DNA of 64,000 bases from Kitasatospora herbaricolor. GTDB taxonomy: Bacteria; Actinomycetota; Actinomycetes; Streptomycetales; Streptomycetaceae. Positions 1 to 8,051 of this stretch are shown here, one piece after another. The notes beneath the pieces are model-generated. The model was given only the letters and a program-made list of their open reading frames with translations. It made no database searches and was not told the origin of the DNA. The position numbers and the translations under genes are program-made. The stretch is from contig NZ_JAUSVA010000002.1 of assembly GCF_030813695.1 (NCBI RefSeq), positions 930,001 to 994,000 on the forward strand, in the 5' to 3' direction. Numbering within the stretch: position 1 is the first letter of the stretch; each line of letters opens with the position of its first letter.

Positions 1-19
1 GCCGGCCCGGGAGGAACCC

Positions 20-829
20 TTGCGCATCACCGACGCCCGTACCGGCCGCGGCACCGAGATCCGCCCCCGCCGCGCCGGACTGCTCCGGGTCCGCACGCTG
101 GTCGGCGGGCCCGGCCGCCCGTTCGACCTCTCCGACCTGCGCGCCCTGCTGGTCACCGACCTGCTGCTGCGCACGGGCGAGATCCGCCACCTCCAGGTCA
201 CGACCTCCCTCGGCCACCCGGCCACCGACCCGCAGGAGGTCAAGCTGCTCCAGCGGGACGCGGGCCTGCTGGGCATCCACCCGCCGGCCGACGACGAGAG
301 CGGCGCGGCCGACCTGGAGGTACGGGCCCACCGAGCGGGGCCGGCCGCGCCACCGGCCGCCCCGGAGCACGCCCCGGAGGCCGGCGAGCCACCGCCGTGC
401 ATCGAGGTCGGGCCGGTGACGGCGCCCTTCCCCCCGGACACGTCCGGCTTGCCGAGTCCGCTGGCCGCCCTGTCCCCGGCCGGCCCCGAACCCCTGGCTG
501 TCCGCCTCGCCCTGTTCGGCACGCCCCACCACGCGCCCGTCGAACTCACCGCCGAGTCGCTCGCCGAGGCCCAGGCCACTTTGCAGCGCTGGCGCCGGGT
601 GGTCACCGAGGCGGCCCGGACGGTCTCCAGGCCGCCGTTCGCCGACGCCGTGCAGCGCGCCTTCGACGGCTTCGCGGACGACCTGGACCCCGCGCCGGCC
701 CTGCGGCTGCTGGACGAACTGAGCACCCGTCCGGAACTCCCGACGGGCGCCGTGTTCGAGACCTTCGTCCGGGTGGACCAGGTGCTCGCCCTGGAGCTGA
801 GCCGCGACGTCGGCTGGTCACCCCGGTAG
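20..829 (+). CDS. Cysteinyl-tRNA synthetase-like protein of unknown function
   Basis: A 269-residue protein starting at a TTG preceded by GGGAGGA at a good distance. The opening (MRITDARTG) and the C-terminal stretch (DDLDPAPALRLLDEL, then FETFVRVDQVLALEL) resemble the N-terminal strand and the helical editing/DALR-side segments of cysteinyl-tRNA synthetases. The HIGH and KMSKS ATP-binding motifs are absent, so it should not be a working synthetase. The middle (about residues 100-150) is Pro/Ala-rich and looks like a linker. Similar CysRS-like orphans occur in Streptomyces without a known job. The family assignment is from memory and moderate; the coding call is firm. Confidence 0.6.
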   Translation: MRITDARTGRGTEIRPRRAGLLRVRTLVGGPGRPFDLSDLRALLVTDLLLRTGEIRHLQVTTSLGHPATDPQEVKLLQRDAGLLGIHPPADDESGAADLEVRAHRAGPAAPPAAPEHAPEAGEPPPCIEVGPVTAPFPPDTSGLPSPLAALSPAGPEPLAVRLALFGTPHHAPVELTAESLAEAQATLQRWRRVVTEAARTVSRPPFADAVQRAFDGFADDLDPAPALRLLDELSTRPELPTGAVFETFVRVDQVLALELSRDVGWSPR

Positions 830-986
830 CGGGCCCGCGCGAGCACTCCGCGGCAGGCCCTCGGGTGAAGCGACCGGCCGGCGGGGCGACCGCCCGGCGG
901 GGCCGCCGTCCGGTGAAGCGTCCGTAGGAGTGAGAACATGTCGCGTCGTGACAGGATGTGGTCAAGTAACGACCTAGCGTGACAGC
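830..986. promoter_or_regulatory. Upstream region of the secreted protease; possible leaderless promoter
   Basis: Non-coding gap. A TAGCGT box at 975-980 fits a -10 element and lies six bases before the ATG at 987, which would make the transcript leaderless; no ribosome site is visible there. No well-spaced -35 is evident (GTGACA at 948-953 is 21 bases away). TGTC and GACA arms around 941-953 form a small inverted repeat. Weak evidence. Confidence 0.3.
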
Positions 987-2900
987 ATGAATGTACATCG
1001 CGCTCTCGGCGCCGCGGGCGGGCCGGGCATCTTCGAGATGCCCCGGCGCAGCAGGTTCGCAGCGCTCTTCGTGCTGACCCTGGCCCTGCTCACCTTCATC
1101 GCGGCGATCACGCCCGCCGCGGCCGCGCGCCGGGCGGGCGGAACCGTGACCGTGTTCTTCGACAACAAGAGCGACCGCGACGTGACGGCCGCCAGCGCCA
1201 ACCAGCCCGAAGGCTGCGTGATCCCCTTCGTGCCGTCCGTCATCCCCGCGGGCTCCTCGGCGAGCTGGACCGTCGCGCCCTGCGACTCCGGGTACGGCGC
1301 CAAAGCGACCGTCAACCTCTTCGTCCAGGGCGAGGGCAACGCGACGCTCCAGGTGGGCTGGGACGTCCCGATCACCGGCCAGAACACCTTCACCGAGTCG
1401 GCTCCCACCGGCTACGTGATCAGCCACACCGGTGGCACCGACCCGCAGACCCCGGTCCGGTTCGCCTTCGACTGCAACTCCAAGACCTGCGACGGCATCC
1501 CCGACGCGTGGAAGCTCAACGGCGTCACCCTCAACCCGGGTGACGGGAGCCCCGCGAAGTTCATCGACCTGAAGAAGATGGGCGCCGACGTCAACAAGCC
1601 GGACGTCTTCATCCAGCTGGACTGGATGGCCGACACCGCCCACAGCCACGCGATCGACCCCGCCGCGATCAAGCAGGTCGTGGACGCCTTCAAGAACTCG
1701 CCGTACAGCAAGCGCCAGACGGGCACCGGCATCAATCTGCACATCGACGCCGGGCCCGACAGCATCATGGACTTCGCTACGAACACCACCTGGGGCACCC
1801 TCAGCCAGGCGAAGAAGCTCACCGAGACGACCAACCTGGGCACCAAGGTCGACGGCATGTACCAGTGGGACGCCTTCACCGCGCTGAAGAACGCCGTGGG
1901 CGGGTTCCGCAGCACCGCGCGGGCGCCGATCTTCCACTATGCGATCTCGGCTCACAAGCTGGAGGTGGGCACCAACTCCAGCGGCATCTCCGCCGGCACC
2001 CCCGGCAGCGACTTCATCGTCAGCCTGGGCGGCTTCACCAACCAGGTCGGCACGGTCAGCGAGCAGGCCGGCACCCTGATGCACGAGCTGGGCCACAACC
2101 TCGGCCTGCGGCACAGCGGCGACTCCGACCTGCCCAACCACGAGCCGCAGTACTTCAGCGTGATGAACTACACCTACCAGTTCGGCCTGGCCAGCGGAAC
2201 CACCACCGGCCTGGTCGACTACTCCCGCCAGAACCTCTCGCTGAACGAGACCACCCTCTTCGAGAACACCTACCCGCCGACCACGCCGCGCTACGACGTC
2301 AGCCACTACTGCCCCGGCGTGGACGGGACGGTCGGCAAGTTCGTGACGGTGCCGTCCACCAGGACCTCGGTCGACTGGGACTGCAACGGCCGGATCGCCA
2401 CCGAGGCGGTCAGCGTCGACGTCAACGGCGACACCCAGAAGACCTCGCTGGCCGGGCACGACGACTGGAGCGCCCTGCAGCTGCGCGGCGGCTCGGTCGG
2501 CCACCAGGGCGCGACCGGCGGCGTCTCCGCGCCCACCCTCGACAACGAGGCCACCCCGGAGGACGAGGCCATGGACCTCCCGGTGGACACCACTGTCCCG
2601 GTGACCACCGCCGCGGTCCGCCCGGTGCAGGTCCACCACAAGGGCGGTGACCACCAGGACGAGGCCGTCGTCACGCTCACCGCCACGGACGACATCTCCG
2701 GCGTCGCCCTGACCGAGTACAACCTCGACGGCGCCGGCTGGACGACCTACACCGGCCCTGTCACGGTGCGCGGCCAGGGCCGGCACGAGTTGCTCTTCCG
2801 CTCGGTCGACCGCGCGCAGAACCAGGAGGCGGACCAGCTCCTGGTCCTGCCGATCGACTGCGACCCCGAGTGGAAGCAGGAGCCGGCCGCCGCGAGCTGA
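987..2900 (+). CDS. Secreted metzincin-type zinc metalloprotease with C-terminal Ig-like domain
   Basis: A 637-residue exported protease. A signal peptide follows an arginine-rich start (RRSRFAALFVLTLALL, ending near ITPAAAA, about residues 20-47). The zinc site HELGHNLGLRH spans residues 366-376 and a Met-turn SVMNY follows near residue 391, the hallmark of metzincins. The C-terminal 100 residues (from DTTVPVTTA, about 533) resemble an Ig-like/OmpL47-type domain seen in secreted actinobacterial enzymes. The ATG at 987 lacks a ribosome site; an internal ATG at 1038 (MPRRSRF) would leave a more compact signal peptide. Substrate is unknown. It appears monocistronic, followed by a strong hairpin. 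Confidence 0.8.
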   Translation: MNVHRALGAAGGPGIFEMPRRSRFAALFVLTLALLTFIAAITPAAAARRAGGTVTVFFDNKSDRDVTAASANQPEGCVIPFVPSVIPAGSSASWTVAPCDSGYGAKATVNLFVQGEGNATLQVGWDVPITGQNTFTESAPTGYVISHTGGTDPQTPVRFAFDCNSKTCDGIPDAWKLNGVTLNPGDGSPAKFIDLKKMGADVNKPDVFIQLDWMADTAHSHAIDPAAIKQVVDAFKNSPYSKRQTGTGINLHIDAGPDSIMDFATNTTWGTLSQAKKLTETTNLGTKVDGMYQWDAFTALKNAVGGFRSTARAPIFHYAISAHKLEVGTNSSGISAGTPGSDFIVSLGGFTNQVGTVSEQAGTLMHELGHNLGLRHSGDSDLPNHEPQYFSVMNYTYQFGLASGTTTGLVDYSRQNLSLNETTLFENTYPPTTPRYDVSHYCPGVDGTVGKFVTVPSTRTSVDWDCNGRIATEAVSVDVNGDTQKTSLAGHDDWSALQLRGGSVGHQGATGGVSAPTLDNEATPEDEAMDLPVDTTVPVTTAAVRPVQVHHKGGDHQDEAVVTLTATDDISGVALTEYNLDGAGWTTYTGPVTVRGQGRHELLFRSVDRAQNQEADQLLVLPIDCDPEWKQEPAAAS

Positions 2901-2955
2901 CCCCGCGCCACCCGGCCGTCCACGGCCCCACTCGGCCACCCCTCACCTGTCCACC

Positions 2956-2985
2956 GCCCCCGGGCCGGCTCCTCGGCCCGGGGGC
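2956..2985. terminator. GC-rich hairpin between convergent genes
   Basis: A perfect 12-bp stem (2956-2967 with 2974-2985) and a 6-base loop lie 55 bases after the protease stop and before the end of the convergent reductase gene. There is no T-tract, as is usual in this GC-rich group. A second, smaller palindrome (GGCCCTCATGAGGGCC) follows around 3013-3028. Confidence 0.65.
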
Positions 2986-3082
2986 CCGCCCGTCAGGGCC
3001 CGCCCGTCCGGGCCCTCATGAGGGCCCGCTCATGAGGGCCCGGACACCGGCACAGCCCGGACGCCGGCACGGCGCTGCGGCG

Positions 3083-4147
3083 CTACCCGACGGCCCCGGC
3101 GAGTTCGGCCAGCAGGTCCGGCCCGCTCCACCGCCGTGCCGTGCCGGGGGCGGCCCGCTCCGCCTCCCGGACCAGCTCCACCAGCCGGGCGTTGGCCGGG
3201 GCCGCCAGGCCGGACTCCCCGGCCAGGGTGACGATCTCGCCCTGCAGGCTGCCGATCTCGGTGGTGCGACCGCGCTGCAGGTCCTCCCACATCGAGGAGC
3301 GGGCCTGGCCGTCGATCCGCAGCGAGGCCCCGGCCAGCCGGCGGAACAGTGCGTCGGGCAGCCCCAGTACGGCCGGCGTCCAGCCCGGGGGCACCGGTCC
3401 CAACCGGGCCGGACGGAGGCCGGCGGCCCGGAAGGCCGCGAGCGCCTCCCGCTGGCACCGGGCGAGGCAGGCACGGTAGGCGCGGCCGCCGAGCTGTTCG
3501 CGCAGCGGCAGGCCGGAGAGCGCGTTCACCGCGTTGTTGAGGTTCATCAGCAGCTTCGCCGCCTGCACCGCCGCCATGTCCCGGCGCAGCGCCAGCCGTA
3601 GCCCGGCCGCGGCGGCCGCGGCCGCCAGCGCGTCACCGTCCGAACCGCCCCCGGCCGCCGGGCCGCCCGCGTCCAGCATCACCTGCCCGGCGCTGCCCTG
3701 GTGGAAGGCGGCCGGGCCGGTGCGCACCACGTTGTACGGGACCATGCCGGCCAGCACACGGCGGCCCGGGAGACCGGCGCGCAGCACCCGGGGGTTGTGC
3801 AGCCCGTTCTGGAAACTGGCCACCACCGTGCCGGGGGCGAGGTGACCGGCCAGGTCGCGGGCGGCGGCGGCCGTGTCGTCGCTCTTGACCGTCACCAGCA
3901 CCCAGTCGGCGCCGGCGGCCGCCGCCGCGTCGGTGGCGAGGGTCAGGTCACGGATCTCGCGACGGGCCTCGGCGGGCCCCGTCAATGTCAGGCCCAGCCG
4001 CTCGATCTCGTCCATCGCGGCCGGTCGCCCGATCAGCGTGACGTCGGCGACCGCGGCGAGCGTGCCGCCGAGGTGGCAGCCGATGCTGCCGGCGCCGAGC
4101 ACGGCGATCCGCAGGCGCGGCGGGGAGGGGGCGGTGTCGGTGGGCAC
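3083..4147 (-). CDS. Ketopantoate reductase-like (PanE/ApbA family) dehydrogenase
   Basis: A 354-residue NAD(P)-dependent reductase; GTG start with GGAGGA eight bases upstream. The Rossmann motif GAGSIG is at residues 18-23. The family C-terminal helices are visible: KLLMNLNNAVNAL, and SSMWEDLQRGRTTEI, which holds the conserved Ser/Asp/Glu region that binds the keto-acid. It is slightly longer than typical PanE (about 300). It lies 141 bases downstream of the class II aldolase gene on the same strand, so the two probably form an operon. PanE family members outside pantothenate synthesis often reduce other branched keto-acids, so a catabolic role with the aldolase is as likely as a vitamin role. 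Confidence 0.8.
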   Translation of the reverse strand: MPTDTAPSPPRLRIAVLGAGSIGCHLGGTLAAVADVTLIGRPAAMDEIERLGLTLTGPAEARREIRDLTLATDAAAAAGADWVLVTVKSDDTAAAARDLAGHLAPGTVVASFQNGLHNPRVLRAGLPGRRVLAGMVPYNVVRTGPAAFHQGSAGQVMLDAGGPAAGGGSDGDALAAAAAAAGLRLALRRDMAAVQAAKLLMNLNNAVNALSGLPLREQLGGRAYRACLARCQREALAAFRAAGLRPARLGPVPPGWTPAVLGLPDALFRRLAGASLRIDGQARSSMWEDLQRGRTTEIGSLQGEIVTLAGESGLAAPANARLVELVREAERAAPGTARRWSGPDLLAELAGAVG

Positions 4148-4288
4148 GAGCGGTTCCTCCGGACGGTGGCGGGTGTGGCGGGGGCGGCAGAGCCGGGGCG
4201 GGCGCGCCGGCCTCCTACGGTGGGACGGGCCGAGGCGGTGGGCGGGCCGAGACGGCGGGGCGCGGCCGAGGCGGTGGGGGCGCGGCCG

Positions 4289-5098
4289 TCAGTCGAAGAG
4301 GTCCGGGTCGGAGGCGGTGATCTGGTCCCAGAGCGGCCGGGCCTGGAACCAGCCCGCGAGATGCGAGCCGATCTGGGCCCGGGTGGTCAGCGCGGTCTCC
4401 CGGTCGATCAGCCGGGGCGTGCCGGCGGCCATCGCGAGCAGCTGGGCCTGGCAGGACCGCTCCATGGTGATGAACCACCAGACGGCCTCCGCCACCGACC
4501 GGCCGACGGTGAGCAGACCGTGGTTCTGCAGGATCACGGCCTTGTGGCCACCGAGCGCGACGCCGATCCGCTTGCCCTCCTCGACCTCGTTCACCACGCC
4601 CCGGTAGTCGGTGTAGAGGCCGTGGTCCTCGAAGAAGGCGCAGGCGTCCTGGGTGATCGGGTCGAGCGGGACGCCGAGGCTGGAGAAGGCCTTCCCGTAC
4701 AGCGAGTGGGAGTGCGCGGCGGCGATCGCGTCGGGGCGGGCGGCGTGCACCTGGGAGTGGATGACGAAGGCGGCGCGGTTCACCGGACGGCTGCCGTGCA
4801 GGAGGGTGCCCTCGTGGTCGACCAGGACCAGGTCGGAGGCCTTGATCTGCTGGAAGCTCATCCCGAAGGGATTCACCCAGAACGACTGCGGGTTCTCCGG
4901 GTCGCGCACGGTGATGTGTCCGGCCACCCCCTCGGAGAACCCGAAGCGGCCGAACAGCCGGAATCCGGCCGCGAGTTGTTCCTTGCGGTACTGGCGTTCG
5001 TCCACCACCGAGTCGAAGGTCGGCGGCATCGGCAGGCTGACCCCCTCCGGAACGGGTCCGACGACGGCGGCCAGGGCGGACGGCAACGCGGTGCTCAT
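4289..5098 (-). CDS. Class II aldolase/adducin family protein
   Basis: A 269-residue protein starting at the ATG (MSTALPS) with GGAG seven bases upstream; the open frame extends further but that part overlaps the operator region and is not protein-like. The metal-binding histidines of class II aldolases are present: H129 and H131 in AAHSHSLYG, and H193 in ILQNHGLLTVG. This family includes fuculose- and ribulose-phosphate aldolases/epimerases and related decarboxylases, all using a divalent metal on a 2-keto or hydroxy-acid substrate. The divergent TetR gene and shared operator region suggest induction by the substrate or a related compound. Confidence 0.85.
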   Translation of the reverse strand: MSTALPSALAAVVGPVPEGVSLPMPPTFDSVVDERQYRKEQLAAGFRLFGRFGFSEGVAGHITVRDPENPQSFWVNPFGMSFQQIKASDLVLVDHEGTLLHGSRPVNRAAFVIHSQVHAARPDAIAAAHSHSLYGKAFSSLGVPLDPITQDACAFFEDHGLYTDYRGVVNEVEEGKRIGVALGGHKAVILQNHGLLTVGRSVAEAVWWFITMERSCQAQLLAMAAGTPRLIDRETALTTRAQIGSHLAGWFQARPLWDQITASDPDLFD

Positions 5099-5138
5099 GA
5101 CAGCTCCAGGGGTCAGCGACGGTGCGGACAGCACGAAA

Positions 5139-5172
5139 GATACAGCGATGTATCGGATACGCCAATGCATCC
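5139..5172. promoter_or_regulatory. Two tandem TetR-type operators
   Basis: Two 16-bp imperfect copies of one palindrome lie head to tail: GATACAGCGATGTATC (5139-5154, six-base arms perfect) and GATACGCCAATGCATC (5157-5172). They agree at 12 of 16 positions and are spaced 18 bp apart. They sit between the divergent aldolase and TetR genes, so binding here could repress both directions. Confidence 0.7.
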
Positions 5173-5240
5173 GCGCCCTCGGTCCGGGCGGTATCGTGAC
5201 GGACGGACGCCGTCGCACCGCAACCGCGACGCGCCCGCCG

Positions 5241-5290
5241 TCGCACAGCACCGCACAGCACCGCGCAACACTGCGCAACACCACGCAGTA
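5241..5290 (+). repeat. Five degenerate 10-bp direct repeats before tetR
   Basis: The leader region of the TetR gene reads as five consecutive 10-mers: TCGCACAGCA, CCGCACAGCA, CCGCGCAACA, CTGCGCAACA, CCACGCAGTA. The period is one helical turn. The array ends 19 bases before the ATG. It could be a protein-binding array or a slippage product. Confidence 0.6.
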
Positions 5291-5309
5291 CCGCCGGGAG
5301 AGGGAGCCC

Positions 5310-5939
5310 ATGCCCAGGGGAGTGACCAAGCGCCGCCCGCGCACCCGCGCCGCCCTGCTGGCGGCCGCACTGGAGGTCTTCGCCGAGTACGGCTTCCACG
5401 CGGCCCCGATCGAGCAGATCTGCGAGCGGGCCGGCTTCACCCGGGGCGCCTTCTACTCGAACTTCAGCAGCAAGGAGGAGCTCTTCCTCGCGCTGTTCGA
5501 CGAGCACAGCGAACGTGTCGTCGCCCGGATCACCACCCTGGTCGACTCGATCGCCACCGAGAACCTCACGCTGCAGGGCCTGGTGGAGGTCCTCGCCGAC
5601 ATCGAGCCGGCCGAACGTGACTGGTACCTCGTCACCACCGAGTTCACCCTGTACGCCATCCGCGACCCGCAGGCCGGCTGGGCCCTCGCCCAGCACGACG
5701 CCCGGCTGCGCGCGGAGATCGCCCGCTGCCTCACCGAGCACCTGGCGCGGGCCGGCCGCACCCTCACCGTGGACGCCGACGAACTCGCCCGGCTCCTGAT
5801 CGCGATCCGCGAGGGCGGGCTGGCGCAGAGCTACGTGGAGCCGGAGCAGCTCCCGCCCGGTCAGCTCGAACGCCACTTCCTCGTCCCCCTGTTGACCGCT
5901 CTCACCCGCGAACGGACGGACCGGCCCGACCCGGCCTGA
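5310..5939 (+). CDS. TetR-family transcriptional regulator
   Basis: A 209-residue regulator; ATG start with GGGAGAGGGA upstream. The N-terminal 60 residues carry a TetR helix-turn-helix (EVFAEYGFHAAPIEQI, then GFTRGAFYSNFSSKEEL). The C-terminal domain (about 70-205) is helical and ligand-binding. It is transcribed away from the aldolase/reductase pair, with two matching palindromes between them, so it most likely represses that pair and itself. The inducer cannot be told from sequence. Confidence 0.9.
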   Translation: MPRGVTKRRPRTRAALLAAALEVFAEYGFHAAPIEQICERAGFTRGAFYSNFSSKEELFLALFDEHSERVVARITTLVDSIATENLTLQGLVEVLADIEPAERDWYLVTTEFTLYAIRDPQAGWALAQHDARLRAEIARCLTEHLARAGRTLTVDADELARLLIAIREGGLAQSYVEPEQLPPGQLERHFLVPLLTALTRERTDRPDPA

Positions 5940-5982
5940 CGGCCGTCCCCGATCGTCCCCGGAGCCGGCCGGGGACGGCCGT
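5939..5982 (+). terminator. Hairpin terminator of the TetR gene
   Basis: A perfect 13-bp stem (5939-5951 with 5970-5982) with an 18-base loop starts on the last base of the stop codon. It separates the TetR gene from the acetyltransferase. Confidence 0.6.
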
Positions 5983-6069
5983 TCCGAACGACCGGGGGTT
6001 GGGCCCCGGGGCGGCCGGGACACCGAAATCCCGTTGCCGACAGGTGTGACTGCCCACGATCCTCTTGGC

Positions 6070-6645
6070 ATGAACCTCCCGCAGCCGGTGATCGAACTGG
6101 ACGAACTGACCCTGCGCCGCTTCGACGGCGAGGCAGACCTTCCGGAGCTCTTCCAGGTGATCGAGGAGTCACTGGAGCACCTGCGCCCGTGGATGCCCTG
6201 GATCGCCGAGCACAGCCGGGCCAGCACGGCCGAGTTCCTGGCGCGGCGCGCGGAACGCTGGGCGAGCGGCCAGGACTACACCTACGCGATCGTGCTGGAC
6301 GGCGCGATCGTCGGCGCCTGCGGGCTGTTCCGGCGCGACGACACCCCGGAGACGGGCCGCGAGATCGGCTACTGGCTGCACCCCGCCGCCACCGGCCGTG
6401 GTGCGGCCACCCGGGCCACCCGCGCCCTGGTCGAACAGGCCTTCCGGTTGCCCGGCGTCGACTACGTGGAGGTCGTGCACGACACGGGCAACCACGCCAG
6501 CGGCGCCGTCCCGGCCCGGCTCGGCTTCACCGAACACCTCCGGCGCCCCGCCGAGCGCCTCGCCCCGGCCGACACCGGCGAGGACCGGATCTGGCGGATC
6601 ACCCGCGATCAGGCGAAGGCCCGGGCGGCCACCGAGGCCGGTTGA
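6070..6645 (+). CDS. GNAT-family N-acetyltransferase (RimJ/RimL-like)
   Basis: A 191-residue acetyltransferase from the ATG at MNLPQPVIELD; an in-frame TTG at 6034 adds 12 residues but they do not match the family. The order is typical of RimJ/RimL-type proteins: an N-terminal strand (LTLRRFDGEAD), WMPWI region, GACGLFRRDD strand, the acetyl-CoA loop EIGYWLHPAATGRGAATRA, and a late V-D-T-G-N-H-A-S segment where most members have N-x-x-S. No ribosome site is obvious before either start. The acceptor amine is unknown. It is convergent with the aminotransferase gene across the 41-bp repeat array. Confidence 0.8.
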   Translation: MNLPQPVIELDELTLRRFDGEADLPELFQVIEESLEHLRPWMPWIAEHSRASTAEFLARRAERWASGQDYTYAIVLDGAIVGACGLFRRDDTPETGREIGYWLHPAATGRGAATRATRALVEQAFRLPGVDYVEVVHDTGNHASGAVPARLGFTEHLRRPAERLAPADTGEDRIWRITRDQAKARAATEAG

Positions 6646-6661
6646 CGGGCCGGGGGCGGAG

Positions 6662-6890
6662 TCGCATGAAGACCGGTCGGTCCATTCACGCCCGAGGCAG
6701 CCGAATATGACGACCAGTCGGTCCATTCACACTTGCGGCAAGCGAATATGACGACCGGTCGGTCCGTACATACCGGAGTCAGCCGAATATGACGACCGGT
6801 CGGTCGATTCACACTTGTGGCAAGCGAATATGACGACCGGTCGGTCCGTACATGCCGGAGTCAGCCGAATATGACGACCGGCCGGTCTGC
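6662..6890. repeat. 41-bp tandem repeat array with two alternating unit types
   Basis: GAATATGACGACC recurs at 6703, 6744, 6785, 6826 and 6867, exactly 41 bp apart, with a further partial unit at 6662-6702. Each unit holds the palindrome CGACCGGTCG (exact in three units, one mismatch in two). The other half of the unit alternates: one type contains CATTCACACTTG and the next GTACATACCGGAG, giving an 82-bp higher-order repeat. The period is not a multiple of three, stops occur, and base composition is much less GC-rich than the genes, so it is non-coding. It fills the gap between two convergent genes. Confidence 0.9.
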
Positions 6891-6917
6891 GCCCGGCGGC
6901 CCACCCCTCCGGATTGG

Positions 6918-8051
6918 TCACCGGCGTTCGCGCAGCCAGCGGGCGAAGGCCTCCAGTCCGTCCTGCGGGTTGCCGCGGCCCACGCCGATCCGGAAGCGAT
7001 CAGTGGGGGTGGGAGTCAGTTCGGACCGGTAGATGCCGGCCGGCAGCAGCAGGACGCCGGCCTCCTCCACCAGCCGGGTGCAGAACTCCTCGACGCCCTC
7101 CCCGCCCAGGTAGCGGGGGTAGGCGACGCAGCCGCCGTCCGGGGCGCGCCACTCGAACAGGTCGGCGAATTCGCCGAAGAAGGCGTCGAAGAGCGGCAGG
7201 TTGGCGGCGATCAGGGCCCGGTTGCGCCCCAGGATCGTCCCGCTCGCCTTCAGCGCGATCCGGGCCAGCACCTCGCTCGGGGCGGAGTTGCAGATCGTGG
7301 TGTAGTGCTTGGCCCGCTCCAGACGGGAGCGCAGTTCACGGTCGCGGCAGGTGATCCAGCCGATCCGCAGGCCCGGGAGCCCGAGCGACTTCGAGGTCAC
7401 GTTCAGTGAGAGGGCGCGCTCCGAGAGGTCAGCGGCGTTCGGCAGGGTGCGGGCCCGGTCCCGCTCAAGGCCGCGGTAGACCTCGTCGCTGAACAGGTGG
7501 ACGCCGCGTTCGTCGCACAGCCGGACCAGGGCGCCGAAGTCGTCGGCACCGATGACCTTTCCGGTCGGGTTGTTGGGGAAGTTGACGGAGACCACCCGGG
7601 TGTTCGGCCGGATCGCCGCGGCGACCTGGTCCAGGTCCAGCGCCCAGTCCCGTGCCGGGTCGAGGGCCACCCCGGTGACCTCGCACAGCGCCATCGGCAC
7701 CGTCTCGGCCGCCTGGTAGTTGGGGGTCAGCACCACCGCGTGGTCGCCGGGCCCGAGCAGCACGTTCATCGCGAGGTAGAGGGCCTCCTCGGCACCCGCG
7801 AAGCAGATCACGTCGTCGGCCCCGGCCTGCCGGTAGCCGGCCGCGATCGCCTCGCGCAGGCCCGGGTCTCCGAAGGTCTCGGTGTAGCCGAGCGACAGGT
7901 TCTCGAAGGCCTTGCGGTCCTCGTCGTCGGCCAGTGCGAGCAGGTCCGCCAGGGTCATGGTCTGCGCGTCGGAGGCGGTCAGGTGGTGGCGGGCGGTGAA
8001 CTCCCAGCGGGAGAAGTAGGTTTCCAGCCGGAAGTCGGGCAGTCGGGTCAC
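6918..8051 (-). CDS. PLP-dependent aminotransferase, class I/II
   Basis: A 377-residue fold-type I aminotransferase. Motifs: NFPNNPTGK around N161, SDEVYRG with the pyridoxal Asp189, the Schiff-base lysine K221 in VTSKSLGLPGLRIGW, and RIGVGR near the C-terminus for the substrate carboxylate. The GTG start overlaps the stop of the upstream regulator by four bases (GTGA), so the two are translationally coupled. It resembles the group that includes capreomycidine synthase-like enzymes, but the amino acid acted on cannot be read from sequence. Confidence 0.88.
   Translation of the reverse strand: MTRLPDFRLETYFSRWEFTARHHLTASDAQTMTLADLLALADDEDRKAFENLSLGYTETFGDPGLREAIAAGYRQAGADDVICFAGAEEALYLAMNVLLGPGDHAVVLTPNYQAAETVPMALCEVTGVALDPARDWALDLDQVAAAIRPNTRVVSVNFPNNPTGKVIGADDFGALVRLCDERGVHLFSDEVYRGLERDRARTLPNAADLSERALSLNVTSKSLGLPGLRIGWITCRDRELRSRLERAKHYTTICNSAPSEVLARIALKASGTILGRNRALIAANLPLFDAFFGEFADLFEWRAPDGGCVAYPRYLGGEGVEEFCTRLVEEAGVLLLPAGIYRSELTPTPTDRFRIGVGRGNPQDGLEAFARWLRERR

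Noticed and set aside
603-2939. A 778-residue minus-strand frame over the metalloprotease
   Set aside because: Low-complexity Val/Gly/Ala/Arg sequence without motifs; the plus-strand protease with HExxHxxGxxH is real.
4653-5309. N-terminal extension of the TetR frame (about 219 extra residues)
   Set aside because: It runs antisense through the aldolase gene and operator; the TetR domain begins at the ATG 5310 with a good ribosome site.
6662-6890. The 41-bp array as a CRISPR array
   Set aside because: The sequences between the conserved parts are not unique spacers but two types that alternate, and no cas gene is near.
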